DNA of 64,000 bases from Neisseria mucosa (GTDB lineage Bacteria > Pseudomonadota > Gammaproteobacteria > Burkholderiales > Neisseriaceae), in the NCBI GenBank assembly GCA_003028315.1, contig CP028150.1, forward strand, positions 868,001 to 932,000, read 5' to 3'. The notes beneath the pieces were generated by a model that was not told the DNA's origin, ran no database searches, and was given only the letters and a program-made list of their open reading frames with translations. A program made the position numbers and the translations under genes. Of this stretch, positions 60,552 through 64,000 are shown piece by piece (positions within the stretch are counted from its first letter, which is position 1; each line of letters begins with the position of its first letter).

Positions 60552-60628
60552 ATAGGCTTTTATGAGTGTCCAAGATTTGGGGGCCAGTTCATGTTTCAGA
60601 CGACCTTTTGGCTTTTGCTTTATCTGGC

Positions 60629-61915
60629 TTACTCGATAAACAGGACAACTGCTTTTTCTGTTTCTTCATTCGGCATTAGGCGCACGGCTGTGCCGGTTTT
60701 TCCTTTGAGGCGCACGAGGAAGCCTCCGGGTTTGCGTTCCAAAACCTCAAGCTTTGCATCACCTCGCGGGCGGAATGTGATTTTCTCGCATTCGCGAAGA
60801 CACCAGTGGTTTTTCCAATGGATGAAATAAATGTTATCTGGTTTGACGGCAAGCGTTTCTCCGCCATTGACGACAAAATAGGGATAATCGGGCTTTTTGG
60901 TTTTGAATGTCCATTCTGCTTTCTGTTTTTTACCGTTTTGGCTGTATTCGAACACGGCGCGGTAGGCAGTGTCGTATTCGAGCGGCGATAGCGGGAAAAG
61001 CGCAAATTGTTTGTCGGTCAACTGTCCGTTTGGATCTGTGTATTTATCCAAAATTTTGGTTTTGTCGATTTCGTTTTTGCCTTGATAAAGTTTGAACGAC
61101 AGCATCTTGACTTCTCCCCCGTCGTCTGAAAATGCAATGCTGACGGGATTTCCGGTAAATTCATAACCGGGCATGGGATCGGGATGTTCTCCGTAAAAAT
61201 CCGGCGCGGCAAAATTTCCCTTCGGATAAGCGATATACGCTAACTTTGTTTGATTTTTAATTTCGTCGGCGTAAACGATAGAACCGTTAAAACAAGAATT
61301 TTTATAGAAACGGCGGTCCGCTTCCGGATAGGATCGCCCTAACGAACACCAATGATTGAATTCCCGGTTGCCTTGATTGAAAACGACGGCGGTTTTTCCG
61401 TTGCCACGCTCAACAGCTACTCCCGCTTCGTCAATATTTTGATCAAGCAAAGAAAAACGGTGGTAAATGGCTGTCATCAGGGCATCGGTTTGCTCGTGCA
61501 GGACAAGTGTGTTTTTAAATCCATCCTGATGGCGGTACTCGCCCGTGCTGATGTTTTCATGAACACCATCGAAATAATAGCCGGCCTTGCGGGCGCGGTC
61601 GGAGGGCTTGTACCCTGTGTAAAATTGATTGTTTCGATGTTTTTCGTCATGGCCATCTTCAGGATTGATCAGCAGATATTTGGCGTGCCTGCGGGCTGAG
61701 CGTTCCAATACCGGGGAATTCGACAGGGGATTCAAACCGGCAGCAGCACGCAAAAAATTAAGGTAACCCAAGCCGCTTAAAGATTCTACGGACGAACGGT
61801 CTTGACCGGCTTGCGGGTGGATAAGGTTGTCTGAAAAGAAATAGCGATTTTGCTGGTAATAAAACAGACCAAGCGCGCCCGCTAATATTACCAGCCAGAT
61901 GGAGATGGATTTCAT
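60629..61915 (-). CDS. CAP (SCP/PR-1) domain protein, membrane-anchored
   Basis: A 428-residue protein with an N-terminal signal or anchor (SIWLVILAGALGLFYYQQN, about 4-22). The CAP domain (about 48-185) has LNFLRAAAGLNPLSNSPVLE, ARRHAKYLLIN, VHENISTG and YHRFSLLDQNIDEAGVAV. An Ig-like extension (about 235-345) and a C-terminal unit with WKNHWCLRECEKITF and two close Cys follow. CAP proteins bind lipids or act as proteases in other settings; no specific role can be given here. It is probably periplasmic. Confidence 0.85.
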   Translation of the reverse strand: MKSISIWLVILAGALGLFYYQQNRYFFSDNLIHPQAGQDRSSVESLSGLGYLNFLRAAAGLNPLSNSPVLERSARRHAKYLLINPEDGHDEKHRNNQFYTGYKPSDRARKAGYYFDGVHENISTGEYRHQDGFKNTLVLHEQTDALMTAIYHRFSLLDQNIDEAGVAVERGNGKTAVVFNQGNREFNHWCSLGRSYPEADRRFYKNSCFNGSIVYADEIKNQTKLAYIAYPKGNFAAPDFYGEHPDPMPGYEFTGNPVSIAFSDDGGEVKMLSFKLYQGKNEIDKTKILDKYTDPNGQLTDKQFALFPLSPLEYDTAYRAVFEYSQNGKKQKAEWTFKTKKPDYPYFVVNGGETLAVKPDNIYFIHWKNHWCLRECEKITFRPRGDAKLEVLERKPGGFLVRLKGKTGTAVRLMPNEETEKAVVLFIE

Positions 61916-62237
61916 ATTGTCATTTTATAGGGTAAAGTGAGTTTAACGTAATGATGGAAGAACTTGGCGAATCATACAGCATAATATCCGTAAACGTCGT
62001 CTGAAAAGTACCAGCCAAGTAAAATAAATGTATTTTTATTACAGTAAAATATTGTTAAGCTTATCTGCCTGATTTATAATTCCCGTCATATTAAAAGATG
62101 AAGTTTTTGTATTTTATGGGCAAATGACTTCATCCTCTTTTTTGTCTGTTGAAAATATTGAATATTTACTCCATCGGTATTGGTTTGACCAGCCTGAAGC
62201 TGATATTTGCTTTACATCCTCAAATTACGGAGTGTTC
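61916..62237. other. Intergenic region upstream of dcuB
   Basis: About 320 A/T-rich bases between divergent genes, with one uptake sequence at about 61995. A frame upstream of the dcuB start (from 62124) has no family similarity. No clear FNR or Nar box was found by eye. Confidence 0.55.
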
Positions 62238-63575
62238 ATGTCCACAATGTTTTTTATCCAGTTCGCCATCGTACTGGTGTGTATCTTAATCGGCGCGCAG
62301 GTCGGCGGCATCGGCTTGGGCGTGCTCGGCGGTATCGGGCTGGCGGTTTTGGCCTTCGGTTTCCATCTTGAGCCGACCAGTCCGCCGATTGACGTGATGC
62401 TGATGATTATGGCGGTCGTTTCCGCTGCTGCGTCGATGCAGGCAAGCGGCGGTTTGGACTATATGATTAAAATCGCCACCCGCGTTTTACACCGCAATCC
62501 GAAATACATCACCTTCATCGCACCTGCGGTCACATACCTGTTTACCGTATTGGCAGGCACGGGACACGTCGCCTATTCGGTATTGCCCGTTATTGCCGAA
62601 GTCAGCCGCCGCAACGGTATCCGCCCGTCGCGCCCGTTGACGATGGCGGTCATCGCGTCACAATTTGCCATTGTTGCCAGCCCGATTGCGGCCGCGGTCG
62701 TTGCCTGCGTTACCTACCTTGAGCCTCAACACATTACCATGGCTGATGTGCTGAAAGTGACTGTTCCTTCAACCATTCTCGGTATCGGTCTCGCCTGCGT
62801 ATTCGTCAACAAGCTCGGCAAAGAGTTGAAAGACGACCCGCATTATCAGGCGTTGCTGAAAGACCCGGAATATGTAAAAGCCAACGAAAAAGATTCGGTT
62901 GAAGTATCCAATGCGCCCGTCAGCAAAGAGGCGAAACTTTCAGTCGGGATTTTCCTTGCTGCTGCGTTGCTGGTGGTCGTGATGGGTGCCGTCCCCGAGT
63001 TGCGCCCGACCTTTCAAACGGACGAGGGCCCGAAACTGATGGGCATGGCGCACGCCATCGAAATCGTCATGCTTTCTGCTGCCGCGCTGATTATCCTGCT
63101 GTGTAAACCGGATGGTAACGCGATTACCAAAGGCTCGGTATTTCATGCGGGTATGCGTGCCGTTATCGCCGTATTCGGCGTGGCATGGCTGGGCGACACG
63201 CTGATGCACGGTCATCTGGCTGAAGTCAAAGAAACCGTATCGCATCTGGTCGAAACTGCGCCGTGGACTTTTGCGTTTGCCCTGTTCGTTTTGTCCGTCT
63301 TGGTCAACAGCCAAGGGGCGACCGTTGCAACGCTGTTCCCCATCGGTATTTCGCTGGGCATTCCCGCCCCAATTATCATCGGCACGTTTGTCGCGGTGAA
63401 CGGCTACTTCTTCATCCCGAACTACGGTCCGATTATCGCGGCGATTGATTTTGACAGCACGGGTTCGACTAAAATCGGCAGATTCATTTTCAACCACAGC
63501 TTTATGATTCCCGGCCTCTTGAGCATGGCGTTTAGCTTGGTATTCGGTTTGCTGCTGGCGAATTACTTCTTTTAA
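62238..63575 (+). CDS. dcuB: Anaerobic C4-dicarboxylate transporter DcuB
   Basis: 445 residues from ATG 62238 (GGAG at 62229-62232), beginning MFFIQFAIVLVCILIGAQVG after three residues. It has about ten to twelve membrane helices. LAGTGHVAYSVLPVIAEVSR (about 102) and NYGPIIAAIDFDSTGSTKIG near the C-terminus are Dcu motifs. It exchanges fumarate for succinate during anaerobic respiration and takes up aspartate or malate. Length agrees with E. coli DcuB (446). Confidence 0.95.
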   Translation: MSTMFFIQFAIVLVCILIGAQVGGIGLGVLGGIGLAVLAFGFHLEPTSPPIDVMLMIMAVVSAAASMQASGGLDYMIKIATRVLHRNPKYITFIAPAVTYLFTVLAGTGHVAYSVLPVIAEVSRRNGIRPSRPLTMAVIASQFAIVASPIAAAVVACVTYLEPQHITMADVLKVTVPSTILGIGLACVFVNKLGKELKDDPHYQALLKDPEYVKANEKDSVEVSNAPVSKEAKLSVGIFLAAALLVVVMGAVPELRPTFQTDEGPKLMGMAHAIEIVMLSAAALIILLCKPDGNAITKGSVFHAGMRAVIAVFGVAWLGDTLMHGHLAEVKETVSHLVETAPWTFAFALFVLSVLVNSQGATVATLFPIGISLGIPAPIIIGTFVAVNGYFFIPNYGPIIAAIDFDSTGSTKIGRFIFNHSFMIPGLLSMAFSLVFGLLLANYFF

Positions 63576-63587
63576 GGTCGTCTGAAA

Positions 63588-63630
63588 AAAGGTCGTTTGA
63601 AAACACAAAATAGGTTTTCAGACGACCTTT
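63588..63630. terminator. Inverted uptake-sequence pair after dcuB
   Basis: AAAGGTCGTTTGAAAAC and TTTTCAGACGACCTTT pair with one changed base. Another uptake sequence sits just before it (about 63575). Confidence 0.8.
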
Positions 63631-63709
63631 GCATTAGGATTATCCGCTATAATATCACCGCATAACAAAACCCGTCTTTTACGACCCTATTCCCACGGAG
63701 CGTACAAAA

Positions 63710-63895
63710 ATGTACCACTACAAATCCGAAGCCACCCAGTTTCTCGACAAACTTATCGAAGACAATCCGCAACTGGAAACGCAACGCCTCGAAAACCGCC
63801 ACCTGCTTTGGGATGTCGAATTAAATCCGCAAGAGCAGGCAGAGTTTGAGGCTGCCAAAGTTGCTAAAAAACCCTATACATACTATCAAGACTGA
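63710..63895 (+). CDS. DUF3460 family protein
   Basis: A 61-residue cytosolic protein beginning MYHYKSEATQFLDKLIEDNP, with HLLWDVELNPQEQAEFEAA in the second half. Short length and the Tyr-rich end fit DUF3460, a beta-proteobacterial family of unknown role. It ends 10 bases before the next start, so the two are likely co-transcribed. Confidence 0.85.
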   Translation: MYHYKSEATQFLDKLIEDNPQLETQRLENRHLLWDVELNPQEQAEFEAAKVAKKPYTYYQD

Positions 63896-63905
63896 TCGTG
63901 CCGAA

Positions 63906-64000
63906 ATGACCGTCCGCACATCCAACACACCTGCCGGACTACAGGACTACCTCAATACCATCGGACAGGCGGAGCATCCCGTCCTTGCCGCATTGCGCGA
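63906..64000 (+). CDS. Start of a probable SAM-dependent (O-)methyltransferase, cut by the window
   Basis: Only 31 codons are visible, from ATG 63906: SNTPAGLQDYLNTIGQAEHP then VLAAL. This resembles the start of neisserial O-methyltransferase-type proteins, but the catalytic part is outside the window, so the call is tentative. Confidence 0.5.
   Translation, partial: MTVRTSNTPAGLQDYLNTIGQAEHPVLAALR

Larger units (their letters stand above)
59345..60591 (+). mobile_element. IS3-family insertion sequence, copy 2 (apparently intact)
   Basis: 1247 bp with ends TGAACTGCACCCC and GGGGGCCAGTTCA, flanked by TGT on both sides (59342-59344 and 60592-60594), a 3-base target duplication. Both transposase frames are present and the A6-C slippery site is intact. 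Confidence 0.92.

Noticed and set aside
62124..62237. Longer DcuB start at 62124.
   Set aside because: The added 38 residues do not look like DcuB, while ATG 62238 has a good ribosome-binding site and the usual first helix.

Overview
The window comes from a Neisseria chromosome, most likely a commensal species. The backbone carries many DNA uptake sequences of the GGTCGTCTGAA dialect, often as inverted pairs that double as terminators. Two Correia (NEMIS) repeats are present, with IS1655-like, IS1106-like, IS481-like and IS3-family elements. Backbone genes (dcd, rdgC, lolC-lolD, recR, ppiD, ygfZ, rep, ubiE, dcuB) are of neisserial type. The exact species cannot be fixed from the sequence.

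Layout. 1-2094 (minus): a vgrG cut by the window edge and frameshifted at a C8 tract. 2197-4526: nested insertion sequences (IS1106-like inside IS630 inside an IS3 remnant). 4612-6860: backbone (dcd, MORN protein, rdgC, tRNA-Glu). 7111-8022: IS481 transposase split by a Correia repeat. 8310-19203: type VI secretion (T6SS) genes: an unknown membrane protein, PAAR, tssC and tssB on the minus strand, then tssK, tssL, a tagL-like OmpA protein, hcp and tssH/clpV. tssA, E, F, G, J and M are not in the window. 19349-30229: two near-identical vgrG genes, each followed by cargo: a SleB/LysM/M15 peptidoglycan hydrolase between two exported small proteins, and a PoNe-like DNase with a PoNi/Imm71-72-like immunity protein. 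30284-39510: IS1655, then an array of six Rhs C-terminal cassettes (five with toxin tip and immunity gene, one remnant). Nearly all lack a normal start, so they look like a silent reservoir of toxin tips. 39516-44014: IS3 copy, histidine phosphatase, periplasmic PEP-synthase-like lipoprotein. 44358-49014: a fourth, doubly frameshifted vgrG, an Ntox15 (Tde1-like) DNase and a GAD/DUF1851 (Tdi1-like) immunity protein. 49158-64000: backbone (lolD/lolC, recR, ppiD, spx/arsC-like, ygfZ, rep, ubiE operon, second IS3 copy, CAP protein, dcuB, DUF3460 protein, start of a probable methyltransferase).

How it works together. Hcp, TssB/C, TssK, TssL, TagL-like and ClpV are parts of the T6SS machine. VgrG and PAAR form the spike. 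Each VgrG ends in a variable tail and sits directly upstream of its cargo. VgrG3 and VgrG4 share a transthyretin-like tail, and their cargoes share an N-terminal hydrophobic helical region. The Rhs cassettes carry probable nuclease tips (WHH, SHH-like, AHH-like HNH folds), a nucleotidyltransferase-like tip and an unidentified tip. The parts of most interest are the slippage-prone vgrG1, the Rhs cassette array with a repeated leader sequence, long direct repeats that could drive gain or loss of modules, and the mixed uptake-sequence dialects that suggest exchange between Neisseria species.
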